Below are positions 1-10,955 of a stretch of DNA of 64,000 nt, in pieces. The position numbers and the translations under genes are program-made. The DNA is from Hevea brasiliensis (taxonomy: Eukaryota; Streptophyta; Magnoliopsida; Malpighiales; Euphorbiaceae): assembly GCF_030052815.1 (NCBI RefSeq), contig NC_079505.1:75881651-75945650 (forward strand), read 5' to 3'. The notes below the pieces were generated by a model. That model was not told the origin of the DNA. It did no database searches and saw only the letters and a list, made by a program, of their open reading frames with translations. Numbering within the stretch: the stretch's first letter is position 1; each line of letters begins with the position of its first letter.

Positions 1-8
1 CCCTGAAA

Positions 9-1067
9 TTGCATGACGTAGATTATAAGCCAACTATGAAATTTAGATGTTTGGGGCAAAATAGAGAGTTATCATTGGACCAATTTCATAGCATTTTTGG
101 GTTTGCAATTGATGGACTATTTAGGGTGCCATATACAGGGGTAGAGGTAGCAAACAAAGGTATTTGGAATGCTGCTCAATTTTGGAGAATTATCACAAAC
201 CGACCTCAGACTTTTTCTGCTGGCAGATCCAAAACCTCTCAAATACTAGACCCTGCACTTAGATTTATCCATAGGCTTATTGCTAGCACTATCTTGGGCA
301 GAGGGACTAGTTCTGGTGTTGTTGAGAAATCTGAATTGTTCATGTTATAGTGTGCTTTTCACAAGGTCAAGGTTTCTCCTGGTTACTTCTTTTGTGAGCA
401 TGTATTACATATTGCTACCAAATCCATATGTGACATTGTCTTGGGTGGGCTCATAACTATTATAGCCAAGCATTTTGGTTTTAATCCGGAAGAGCATCCA
501 ATACCAGCACTTTCAGACACTTTATATTTTGATGCTACACACCTATCCAAAACTGGATTCAGTTTGCCACATTCTGACACTGCACAACCAGCAGCAGAAA
601 CTGAACCCACTGCACAACCAGAAGCACAACCTGTCCCACCAGCCCAACAGTATTCTACTGAACCTACACCACCCACTCAGCCTGCACAGGACATCCCAGC
701 AGATTCTGTACAGCCCACACCTTCTGCAGCTAGACCCTCCTCATCCACAACCCCTCCTGCCTTCAACACTAAAGCCTTATTCACTTCTCTTGAAAGGCTT
801 AGTGATGATATATATTTTGTGGATAGGAAGCTTGACACTGGTCTTGATACCCTCAAAGATCGTCATGATCAACTATTTGACTTTGTCATGGAAACAAGAG
901 ATAAGCAGAAAGAATTGAAGGAGATGATGAAGCAGCTCATGATTTTTCTGGGAATGCCACCTCCACCTCCATCACCTCCTCCAGCACCATCACTTCGACA
1001 GCAAACAGCTCCAACCAGTCCTTTAGCAACATCTTTGGACAAGGGCAAAACAATAGAATTGGATTAG
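9..1067 (+). pseudogene. Athila env-position ORF, 3' part, one in-frame TAG
   Basis: A reading frame of about 350 codons follows where pol would end in Athila-type elements, the place of their extra env-position ORF. The N-terminal half (from about 9 to 620) resembles the conserved plant retrotransposon domain often annotated as Athila ORF-1 or putative plant transposon protein; this is recognised by eye, not searched. The middle (about 580-760) is rich in Pro, Gln and Ala. Then comes a charged, probably helical stretch (about 780-930), a Pro run (about 955-990) and a short tail ending at 1067. A single TAG at 348-350 interrupts the otherwise open frame. The same TAG is present at the matching codon of copy 2 (39426-39428). 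Function is unknown. The start lies outside the window. Confidence 0.75.
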
Positions 1068-3282
1068 TTTCTGTTTTACTTTTGTTCAAACTTGTAGGAG
1101 TTTTTCTTTGTAGATATGTTGAAACAATTTTTAGTTTGTTTTGAATTCTGCTTTTCTTGAAGTTCTATTAGATGGCTATTACATTAGTTTTTTATTAATT
1201 TTCATTGCCTTTACTGCCCTTTTGTGCATACTTGTCCATACACTGTATATATTTGCATGCTTCTACTGGTGTTTGCACATTTTTCCTTGCTCATCATCAT
1301 GCAGCAGCTTTTGAATATACTGCACAGGTTGTGAATCCCCTTATGCAATTGTTCTGCATAGCCTGTGCAGTCCTTTATGCCACTCATGCGAATCGCATGT
1401 CAGAATCCCTTATGCAAATGTTCTGCATAGCCTGTGCAGTCCTTATGGCCACTCATGCAGAATCGCACAGCTTATGCACCTTCCTTATGCACCTGTTCAG
1501 GCCAGCACTTTATTCTGCATGACCTGTGCAGCTTCTTATGCATCCCCATTATCTCTTGAATTCTCATCTGCTATATACCAGGTAACTCTTTCTTTTTGCT
1601 CTTAAATCTCACAATTGCTGGTAATTACTTTGAGTTTTGATAATACACTGCTTGAGACATTGAGGACAATGTCCAATTTTGAGTTTGGGGGTGTGCACAT
1701 TTTGATTTTTGCTTCATTTTTCACATTTTGAGTATAGGAACATCTCATCCCATTCCATTTACATATATTGTAAATATTTTACATATACATCCATACATAC
1801 ATATACATAACACAATTACACACACATTATACATCACTTAGAAATTGTACACATTGCACACAAATAGACAAATAGATTTTCTTCGTTTAGTTAATGCATT
1901 GTTCACTTTTAGGAATCATGCATATGCATTAAAATCTTTTGCCAAATCCCTTGAGTATTGAAAATGTGCCTATGAGAGTGATTTGACTTACCTTTAGTTG
2001 GGTTTGTGGATTGAAAGTTTCCTAAGAGGTGCAAAGTTTTGAAGTGTCTATCCCTTGCCTATATCTTCTTAGCCAAAAAGCCACCCAACTAGTCCTTTAG
2101 AGATTGGAGTGTTTAGAGGGAGTTATTGGATATAAGGTAGTCAAATGATGTCTCACCAATCCTAGAACAAATTTTCTAAACCTTTCAAGGCGAAATACTA
2201 GCTTGTACTTGATGAGAGAGATGATTAGGCATTCTTTGATTTAAACCTTCTCATTTTAAACCTTTGGCCTTTTTTCCTAATTAAAATTGACCCTTGCAAA
2301 CCCCTTTGAGCCTTTTTATCCCTAATTTCTCTTGAAATCCTTATTGCTACCTAGCCAATGAACCAAACACTCCAACCCTTTTCATGAGGATAATTGAATA
2401 TTAGGTACACTTTATAAAAAAACAAAATAAAAAAAAAGAAAAAAAAAGAGAAGAAAAAAATACAATAAAAGGGAGAAGAAATGCTTGTCATCTTGTAAAA
2501 GTGCTAGTATATGTACTTTTCATTATTGTCATTTAAATTGAAAGAAATCCACCCAAAGTATTAAAAGGAATGAGTTTGGGGGTGACAATTTTAGGGACAA
2601 TCATCAAAAGAAAATGCAAGATAAAAGTTTAAAGTATCAAAATGTCCCTACATTTTTATGTGTTTTGTAAACTATGCTAGCACTTGACAATTCTCATTGT
2701 GTATTTCTCTCCCCCATATAAATATAAAAAAAAAGAAAAAAAATATAATAAAATAAGAAGTGTACCTTATGTTGTCAAGATTGAAAATATTCTCATGCTT
2801 TGAATCCTTTTTACCCATTTTTCTTCTTAGCCTCATTTTGAACCCCATGGCCTCATTACATCCCTAAAAAGACCTTTGATCTCTTGATAGTACTTGCTAC
2901 ATTAGTGGAGATAGGAGTAGGGAATTTGCCTATGGGATTGGAAAAATCATCTATTCATTCATTTAATTCCATCATTCTATATAGAGACACTTTGCCTATT
3001 GATTATCCTAGAATTCCTTTTGAGCATGACTTTCTCTTTTGATTGGTTGATTTTGGAATTTTGATTGATAATTGACTTGATGGCTAAGCGGTGAAAGCTT
3101 GGATAAGCATTAGATTCTTTGCATTTTGAAGGATGGGTATATGGATTGCTGGTATGGCTAAAGGGGTGTTAAGTTACTTTAATAGGTGATTTTCATAGCT
3201 CTTTGGATAAGGCACCCCTAAAAATTGCATTACATTTTAAAGTTTACTTGAGGACAAGCAAAAGCTTGAGTTTGGGGGTATT
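1068..3282 (+). other. Athila copy 1 3' non-coding region
   Basis: There is no coding frame in about 2.2 kb, yet the stretch aligns almost end to end with 40138-42381 of copy 2. Near 1330-1540 two diverged repeat units carry TTATGCA and TGCATAGCCTGTGCA words. The motif GAGTTTGGGGGT occurs three times (1681, 2572, 3268). The last copy abuts the LTR and is the probable polypurine primer for plus-strand DNA. A-rich tracts lie near 2420-2470 and 2725-2755. Confidence 0.75.
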
Positions 3283-4893
3283 TGATGCATATATTTTGCA
3301 TAATCATTTAGGTTTAATTTCATAGCCATTTTATTTGATTATTAGTCACTTTTAGTAAATTTCATTAGTTATTTAGTTAGTTTTTCATAATTGTCAATTT
3401 TGGATTAATTTGTAATTTTTACTTTGTTTTGTAGGAAAAATGGTGTTTTTGAAGGACTAAAAAGAAAATTTTCCATTGAAGAGTGACTTCTACAGCCAAA
3501 GATGTCAAAAATAAGTTTTAAAGTTGAAATATGCATTGGCCAAATTGGGCATAACTTGCCGCATAAGCTATGCAGATCTGCATAAGGAGAAGAAACACTG
3601 TTCCAACACCTGCCGAATTGTGCATAAGGAGAGTGCATAGCTTATGCAGATTCACGCCTCCCTTATGCAATCTCACGGAATTGTGCATAACCTATGCGCC
3701 TAGTCATGCAGTTTCGCATAAGTGAACCAGAAACCAGCCGAAAACTGCATAAGGGACTGCATGACTTATGCAGTCCCACAAAGATTTCATTAATGAGCTG
3801 GCAGAAGATTCCCTCAGAAAATCCCTCCCAAACCACACCATTTTAGGGCTCCATGTCAGAAAATGCTATAAATAGCCCCATTTCCCATTTTAGAAAAAAA
3901 GAAAAGAAGGAAAGGAAGAGAAGGGAAAGGAGCAAGCAGCAGCTGAAGAGTCACAATCACCTCCCACACCATTTCTAACCAGATTTGGAGATTTCTTTCT
4001 TTTCTTACATTTTTCCTACCTTTCTAGTGTTTAGTTTCTTGTTTCTTAGCTTAGATTAAAGCTTTATTTCCTTAGAAACTCAGAATATCTTGTAAACATT
4101 ATGGATAGTGAGTAGTTTTATTTCGATTCTGGAGTAAGGGTTGTAATATTTGAGATATTTTGTGGATTTTGATTGGGTAATCCATATTTTGTGGTCTTAA
4201 TGAGTTTTATTCATTTCTTGTATGCTTAATGACATGCTTAGTGTAGGATTCCATTAAGTAATGTTCTTAATCCATGGTTGAGGCACCGAAAGGAGAAGGC
4301 CTTGTGATAGATAATCAAGAAATTGGACTTAATTAACTTAGATCTAGAAATAGACTAAGGATTAAGAGGATTCACAAATTAATTAAAGAACTTAATGGGT
4401 CTTAATTAACTCTAACTCCACGAAAGTAGGATTAGATTGATTAAGGCACTCTTTGTCCCACTCGAAAGGGTATTCAAAGAATTTAAGAATTAATCTCCTT
4501 AAAACCAGTAAGTTCCACAAGATTGGATAACCAATTTAAAAATCCCAAAATAGCTTGAATATGAAATTCCGAACTCCGGAATCACCTTTTTATCATTGTT
4601 AATTTCTAATTGAATTTAATTACTTGCCATTTTAAATTCTGCCATATTTGAATTTGCTTATTTTAATTTGATGCAAATTTAGTTAAATCATTACATAGTT
4701 GATTAGAGAATTAATTTTGCACATATAGATTTCATACTCAAATACCCATCAATTTATTACTTTAATTTCAAAAATAGTTCAATTTAGTCAACTTTTTATA
4801 TCAAAAATTCAATCATTAACACAACTTCTCGTGGGAACGATATCTTTTCTATATTACTTGTACGACCCGTGCACTTGCGGTTGGGCCACATCA
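3283..4893 (+). repeat. 3' LTR of Athila copy 1
   Basis: This 1,611-bp LTR starts TGATGC and ends with a CATCA terminus, matching the LTRs of copy 2 (29737-31352 and 42382-43995). The U3 part holds a cluster of TGCATAAG/CTTATGCA words (about 3540-3780) directly upstream of a TATA box at 3867. The right boundary is where similarity to the other Athila LTRs stops and similarity to the second gypsy LTR begins. Confidence 0.92.
3867..3874 (+). promoter_or_regulatory. LTR TATA box
   Basis: TATAAATA lies in the context GCTATAAATAG, the likely core promoter of the LTR. The same box is at 30327 and at the matching place of the third LTR. It sits about 90 bp after the palindromic TGCATAA cluster. Confidence 0.6.
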
Positions 4894-7520
4894 ATTAAAT
4901 ATTATGGTATTTAATGTGAATTTTCCTAATTTTCAAAATTGGGTTTTTGATTTTTCGAGACAATTAATTTTGATAATTTTTAAAAATAAATTTAAAAATC
5001 ATGAGGCAAGTTTAAAAATATATTTAGACTTCATAAATTTTTCTAAATTTTCTGTAATTTTTTCGAAATTTTCGGGTCTCGTTTTGAGTTCCAGGATAGA
5101 GTAAAAATTAAATTTCAGGTGTCTTTAGTCGGGTCGGTCGAATCGAACCAGACTGGATCGGACCAATGGAATTGGATCGACTTTCTTTTTCCCCTACCTC
5201 TTATTTACCGCGTGTCACCTCTCACTCTCTTTTCTCTCATTTTTCTCTCTCTCCTCCCCTCCCCACTGCCGGCTGCCCCTCCCCCCGGCTCCCCCATATG
5301 CCGACACACCTCTGGCCGCCCTCCCTTGCCAATGCCGCCCCTCCAGCCAGCCAGAAAATCGCCCCAAAGTCCCTCCACTTCAAATTGCACCGTTTCATCT
5401 CCCTTGGCCGATTCCGGCCAATCCAGCCACCGATTGGACTGGGTCCAGTCTCCATCGTGTTCTACTCCTCGAGAGCTTTTCATAGACATCAATTTTTATT
5501 GTACAGTTTGTGTAAATCAAGCCTGGAAAGTTTTAGCTCATTTCGACTTTTGGGCTAGATTTCTCCCAAACTGTGAGCCCCACTGAGATTCCGAGACCAC
5601 CAATACACTCCACTCGTCGAGAGCTTCGCAACGACACCAATTTAGAATTTTTCTGATGCCAAAATTCTGGTGGATTTGATGAACTTAGCAGTAATTTTTT
5701 GGGTTTTTAATGAGACTTTTTAATTAAATAAAAATTATATTCTAACTCCTGATGTTGTGGGCTTCGCATAAGTGTTCTCATTTCGAGGATATTCCACCGA
5801 TGATCGGGACTGTATTTTCGAGCCGGACAGGGGGGTTGTTAGACCCACTTCAGAAGTGAGTTAATATTATAGTGCTTCTTACAATTTTCAGACACCCCGG
5901 ACGTGTTTCAGGTGTCAGAATTAGGATAAGTGAGCCCGAACTCCAAATTGCTCTTTTTGCCTAATGTTAGATTTAGAATAAAATTTATAAAATATTCGTG
6001 GGTAGCCAAAAAATTATAATTCCTTTTGCAATAGTATAATAGCATTGCTAAAGACTGCAGGAAATGTTTATAGAATTTTTGGAGTTAGTTTGGATGATTT
6101 TTGCAAAAGGTTAGTTTTAAATTTATAGCTGAATTGTATAGTTATTTGAATTTTAACTGGTTTGGCGTGCCCAAAAGAGGTAGTATGATATTATTATGAT
6201 GTGGGCCTGAGGCCGTTGATTTGAAAATGCTGTTTGAGTTGCTTTGCAGGTTGTGTAGGTTCTAGGTACAAGAAAAATTATGTCAAATTTCTAGCATAAA
6301 TTTAGGATTTTTTGTCTCCTTAACTTTCTTGTTTTGTTTTAATATTGATAAAATCATGTATATAATTATTTAGATGATCCGATCAACCCTCCTCTTCTAT
6401 CCAGCCACCACAGTGATCTTCAATTATTCTGTGAGTAGATATTGATTTTATTTACAATTTCAATATTATTATATATTTAAGGTATGCTCATTCATTCACT
6501 TATATATATATAATACAATGCTAGGCACGCTCTTGTGTTACATATTTTATTGATGAAATTATTGTTAATGTCGCTTTAAGGTAATTTAGAGCTTTGTGTG
6601 TGTGTCGGCGTGCGTGTGGTGTGGGTATGTATATGAGTAGGATGGGTAGTCGCGGCTGAAACTTGACTCGCTAGGATCCGATCCTTACATGTAGATAAGT
6701 CGGAGTGAGTATAGCTTTGAGTTAATCTTGCTAACCCCTGCACTTAGATTATTAAGAGAAAGTCCGGCTCGAGTTGACATCGCTGGCAGATATTGAAATT
6801 AAGAGAGCTGTATAGAATATCAACTCCCATATGTATATATGTTGATGTGACACATGAGTGTGTGCATATTCCAAATTATCTTTTGTGTAAATATTGCTTG
6901 AATTGTTTGATATTGTGTCACGATGCAACATTTCATATTCAGGCAATGCATAGTTCTAGATGGTTATAAAAATTATATTTAAAATCAATATCTTACTCTA
7001 TGAGCGAACGCTCACCCATGTTCAACTATTATTCCTCAGGTGATAGGTGGACTTTTTGAGAATAACCTGTTTTCTTTCTCGCAGGTTTACCAGAAAAGCT
7101 TAATTGTGTTTTTATTTTCTTTATTTTAAATTCTAGAACTCCGCATATACCAGTAGTGTATTAATCTTATCTATGATTGTAATAACTTAATCTTGTGATG
7201 TTATAAACTTTGTGGATATGCTTGGATGTATGAGATGATTATTTCTTTAGATGAGGAAGCTGAGCTCCCATTTGATTATCTAGCTACTTTGAAGATTGTG
7301 AAGGTGATCCGACTCCCCAGATTGTGATATTTTGTGTTTATAGGTCGGGTGAGTTAATACTCTTTATTAGATAATCTAATTTATGGTCAGACTCTGCTCA
7401 TTTATTTTCTTAAAATTGGACTACATTTGTGGACTTTATGATTGGGCTAGAATTAGTTAAGCTTACTATGAGCTTCGGATACCTTATGCTGACCCAAGTC
7501 CCAGAAATTGGGTCGTGACA
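4894..7520 (+). repeat. Gypsy-type LTR, right part, interrupted by Athila copy 1
   Basis: This 2.6-kb sequence aligns with the solo LTR 28148-29736 plus 44001-45092 over its whole length and ends in the same GTGACA terminus at 7520. The first roughly 60 bp of the LTR are missing here and should lie left of Athila copy 1. It holds no gene. The apparent ORFs around 5119-5586 lie in its GC-rich, pyrimidine-rich U3-like part and are fortuitous. The length and TG...CA ends fit large plant gypsy LTRs (Tekay/Del-like is a guess). Whether it is solo or part of a longer element cannot be told from this side. Confidence 0.8.
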
Positions 7521-8423
7521 TTAAACATTGATTATGGAGGAACATAAAAAAAAATAAAGTCATTAATTGATGAACACACATCCTAAACAAATAAAAACTA
7601 AAAAAAAATTAACCGGTGAATATACAACAAAAGACATCTTAGTACAACATCTCTAAACAAGACTATTAGAGATTTTTTTGAAAATCGAAAATAAGTTTAA
7701 TAATTAGTTAATTTTTCATTAAGGATTTTTTTTTTGTTGCAAAATAGTCATCTCACGATATTCATCCCAAAAAACTATTTGAGACATGTATATAGTGACT
7801 TTTGTGTGATATTTTTTTTTGTCCGTATTAAGTTTTAGAGAGATGTTGAGACGTTTTTGGCGTATTTCTAATTTTCATTTTTCTTGCAGTGTAATTAAGA
7901 TAATAAAATATTATTTTATCAGTCTTTTGTGAGAAGACATGATCAATGAACCAAGAGAAGTTTATAAACCTGGAGAAGACATGAATAAACTCCCATGATG
8001 ATACGGGGCATAAAAAAAAATTTAGTTAAAAAAATATTATGACACTTTTGAATTAATTTTTACTTGTCTTGAGCTTCGTTTTGGCTTGTGGTTTCCTCTC
8101 TGCTTGAGACTTTGGCCACCTTCTTTGCTAGAAGGAATTTGATAATCCTATGGCAAGATTGAAGACAAATATTAGCTCAGTTGTCCATGGTTATACGAAG
8201 CAGAAACCTGTAATTTCGGATATTTTTACATATTTTGTTATTTAATTTCTGTAATTATTCTTTTTTTAATTTAATTTATATAATCATATTTTTAGTAATT
8301 TATTTACTATATGCAATGAGTTTGACATTATTCATCACACTGAGTAATTACACTAAGAATTTTCATCAAATAAAACATAATTGCTGCAGGGATTTCTACC
8401 AAATCCAGCTCATATTATTTGGT
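7521..8423. other. Intergenic, no gene seen
   Basis: AT-rich sequence between the gypsy LTR and the SDR stop codon. The last roughly 130 bp (from about 8300) are the 3' flank of the SDR gene, because they reappear next to the third SDR copy (25765-25890) and partly next to the second (19200-19276). Nothing else is recognisable. Confidence 0.6.
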
Positions 8424-9635
8424 CTATGCAGACCTTGAGAACAAGCCGAAAGCAGAATTAATGGTGGTAAAACCTCCATCTAATGCTAAATTATGACCAC
8501 TCATGTACTTAGACTCATCGCTTGCTAAATAACTGGCAGCTTCTGCTACATCTTCTTGTGTTAGTTTCACCCCTTCAAGATTTGAATATACACCACCATT
8601 GCCTCCATCCTCTTCCATCTTGAAGAAGTTCATCGTCAATGGTGTTTCAATGAAATAAGGTGACAAGCAATTCACTCGAATTCCAAACCGCCCAAGCTCC
8701 GCCGCCGCATTCTTCGCTAGACCCACAATCGCATGCTTTGTGCTGGTGTATGCGTGTGATGCAACACCTCCAACACTAGAACTAACGCTGCCCAGCGTAA
8801 TTATACTTCCTTGGCGAGCAGGAATCATTAATCGAGCTGCGTGTTTGGTTCCTAGAAAAACTCCCACCAAGTTAACCTTCACCACTCGCTCAAAATCGAC
8901 TAAGTCATTGTCAACAATGTTGGGTTTGCGTAGATCGCTGATGGCTGCATTATTCACCATTATATCGAGCTTTCCAAAGGTGGAGATTGCAGTGTCTACT
9001 GCCTTTTCAACGTCAGATTCTATGGTTACATCACAATGCACGAACACGGCCATATCAGCTCCAATGTCTTCAGAAACTGACCTGCCCAAGTCATCTTGGA
9101 TGTCAGCGATTATTACTTTGGCCCCATGTTTGCAGAAGCTTCTGGCTATGCACTCACCAATGCTTGTAGCCCCTCCGGTGATCAGTGCCACTTTACCTTC
9201 CAATCTATGACATTTTTATGTACATTGATATCAATTACATATATAATTAGTTTATACTTTCATTAGATTATTTGATCAAATTATTATATAACTATTAAAT
9301 TTATAAATATGATCATCAATTAAAGGTATTTTTATATGAATTTTTTAATTTTAATATGAATTAATAATCTGTTTTAACTAGATGAAAGAGGTAAATTCAT
9401 TAGGTGTTCTTAAGGACATGGGAAAGAGGGATTTTGGATTCAAATGTGTCTCTCTCTATTAATAATAAACGTTGAGAAATTGAAAAACACAATTGTGAAC
9501 AAGCAATGTATCATTTAAAGAGCAGAGAACCCCTTACCTACACCAGGGTGTACATAAAAGATTTTCTTAAAGAGCATACCTTCTAGTTGTAGCAGCAGCT
9601 GGGACCGGGAGAAGTGAGTTGCTTGCCATTGCCAT
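8424..9635 (-). CDS. Short-chain dehydrogenase/reductase (SDR110C-like), intact
   Basis: Two exons: exon 1 at 9635-9580 (18 codons plus 2 nt) and exon 2 at 9204-8424. The intron is 375 bp with donor AAG|GTATGC and acceptor CATAG|A. The product is 278 aa, the usual size for classical plant SDRs of the secoisolariciresinol-dehydrogenase/xanthoxin-dehydrogenase/momilactone-A-synthase type, which oxidise alcohols with NAD(P)+. Visible marks are the Rossmann motif TGGATSIG (28-35), an Asp after beta-2 (D53) that favours NAD(H), NNA (103-105), and a complete catalytic tetrad Asn130, Ser158, Tyr171, Lys175. No clear signal peptide is seen, so a cytosolic enzyme is likely. The middle Gly of TGxxxGxG is Ser33 (AGC, one change from GGC). 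The substrate cannot be told. Two broken relatives lie downstream on the same strand. Confidence 0.9.
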
Positions 9636-9730
9636 GCTTTGAGAATTGAGGAACTTAAAAAAACATTTTTTTGAACAAGTATCAGAGACTTCTTGTTTAG
9701 GATGAGAAGAAAGAAGTAAAGTGTAGCTCT

Positions 9731-9737
9731 TCTTATA
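9731..9737 (-). promoter_or_regulatory. Putative TATA box of the SDR gene
   Basis: On the minus strand CTATAAGA stands about 96 bp upstream of the ATG at 9635, which allows a leader of roughly 65-70 nt. It is the only good TATA-like word near the start. Confidence 0.45.
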
Positions 9738-10800
9738 GACAGTTAGACACATCGCTCATGTAACGTACGTAAGCAATTTTTTTAGGAATCTCAAAGTTAA
9801 TTAAGCAATTTTATATGCGCCAAGCCGCCAACTACTACTACCCCACGTCATGGAAGCTACGTCAGTTACTTGGGAGCTCAAAAGTCAAATAATGTAGAAA
9901 AAAAAAAGGTAAATTATTTTTTAGTTCATAATGTATGTTAAAATTAATATATATGCCTCTCAATTTTTAAAAGTTAATGATTTTGCCTATAAATTTTGAA
10001 TTTATACAATTCAAAGTTCCTCTATCCATATTTCTGTCAATTTACCACTACACTAACACTACAATAATTTAACATGTTATCATTAAATTTTTTTATTTAT
10101 TGATAATCCTATAAAATCTGTTAGCGATTGAAATTATCAATAGACGAGATTTGTTGCAATCTCATTGGTAATTTTTTTTTATCAATAGCTTAAAATTCGT
10201 TGGCATTTATCAATGGACTTTCTATTGATATTAGTAATGGATTTCAAATCCATTTTATAAATCGAGAAAAAAAATTATCAACAGACAATTAGGCACATCG
10301 CTCTCATGTAACGTAGGTAAGCAATTTTTTTAGGAACCACAAAGTTAATTAAGCAATTTTATATGCGCCAAACCGCCAACTACTACTAACCGACGTCATG
10401 GAAGCTACGTCAGTTACTTGGAAGCTCGAAAGTCAAATAATGGAGAAAAAAAAAGGTAAATTATTTTTTAGTTCATAATGTATGTCAAAATTAATATAGA
10501 AAGTTAATGATTTTGTTCATATGTTTTAAATTTATATAGTTCAAAGTTCCTCTATCCATATTTTTGTCAATTTACCATTACACTACAACAATTTAACAGA
10601 TTATTATTGAATTTTTTTATTGGTAATCCTATAAAATTTGTTAGTAATTGAAATTATTAATAAATAAGATTGGTTGCAGTGAATCTCATTGGTAATTTTT
10701 TTTACCAGTAACTTAAAATTTGTTGGTATTTATCAATGGTCTTTCCATTGATATTACTAATGGATTTCAAATCCATTGTAAATTGAAAAAAAAATTAAAA
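9737..10800. repeat. Direct tandem duplication of the SDR upstream region
   Basis: Two copies of about 520-546 bp stand head to tail: 9737-10282 and 10283-about 10800. Both run in the same order through the CATCGCTCATGTAACGTA block, a GCGCCAA/GCCGCCAACTACTACTA block, the TGACG pair, an A-run, a CACTAC end and ATCAATGG repeats. They differ by scattered substitutions and small indels, so the duplication is not very recent. A decayed match to the first block lies upstream of the third SDR copy (27495-27600). Confidence 0.8.
9846..9864 (-). promoter_or_regulatory. Paired TGACG motifs upstream of the SDR gene
   Basis: Two TGACG cores on the minus strand (plus-strand CGTCA at 9846-9850 and 9860-9864) stand 14 bp apart, about 215 bp upstream of the ATG. 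Paired TGACG motifs bind TGA-class bZIP factors in as-1-type elements, where spacing is usually 12 bp, so the match is approximate. The pair is retained in the upstream duplicate at 10394-10398 and 10408-10412. Confidence 0.35.
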
Positions 10801-10955
10801 TTCATTGGTAATTTAAACACCAAAATTGTTATGTCTCATAAATTACTAACGCATTTGAAATCCATTAGTAAATTGTATGGTTTTACACAATTTGCTAACA
10901 GATTCAAATCCATTGGTAAAATTCATTGCAATATGATAGATTCTTATAATGTTAA
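10057..10955. mobile_element. CACTA-like terminal fragments with subterminal repeats
   Basis: CACTACAATAATTTAACA (10057) and CACTACAACAATTTAACA (10581) look like En/Spm (CACTA) terminal inverted repeats. Each is followed by many short repeats of the type ATTGGTAA / AAATCCATTGG, as in CACTA subterminal regions. No matching opposite end (TTGTAGTG) was found before 13 kb and there is no transposase frame. These are probably truncated ends, present twice because of the 546-bp duplication. Confidence 0.5.

Larger units (their letters stand above)
1..4893 (+). mobile_element. Athila-type Ty3/gypsy retrotransposon, copy 1 (3' part)
   Basis: The window opens inside this element, so gag-pol and the 5' LTR lie to the left. 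What remains, in order, is the env-position ORF (9-1067), about 2.2 kb of non-coding 3' region (1068-3282) and a complete 3' LTR (3283-4893). Each part aligns by eye with the complete copy at 29737-43995, which supplies the family identity through its gag, protease, RT, RNase H and integrase. Sequence after 4893 is a different gypsy LTR, so this copy was inserted into an older element. Its target duplication cannot be tested because the left junction is outside the window. Confidence 0.9.

Noticed and set aside
9..1067. True retroviral envelope protein in Athila copy 1
   Set aside because: There is no clear signal peptide or transmembrane segment in the visible part; only position suggests env, so it was not called as such.
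5119..5586. Open frames on both strands in the GC-rich part of the gypsy LTR
   Set aside because: Low-complexity Pro/Ser/Leu translation; the aligned LTR at 28440-28810 does not keep any frame.
8740..9210. Plus-strand frame opposite the SDR gene
   Set aside because: Antisense shadow of exon 2; the minus-strand reading has the full SDR motif set.
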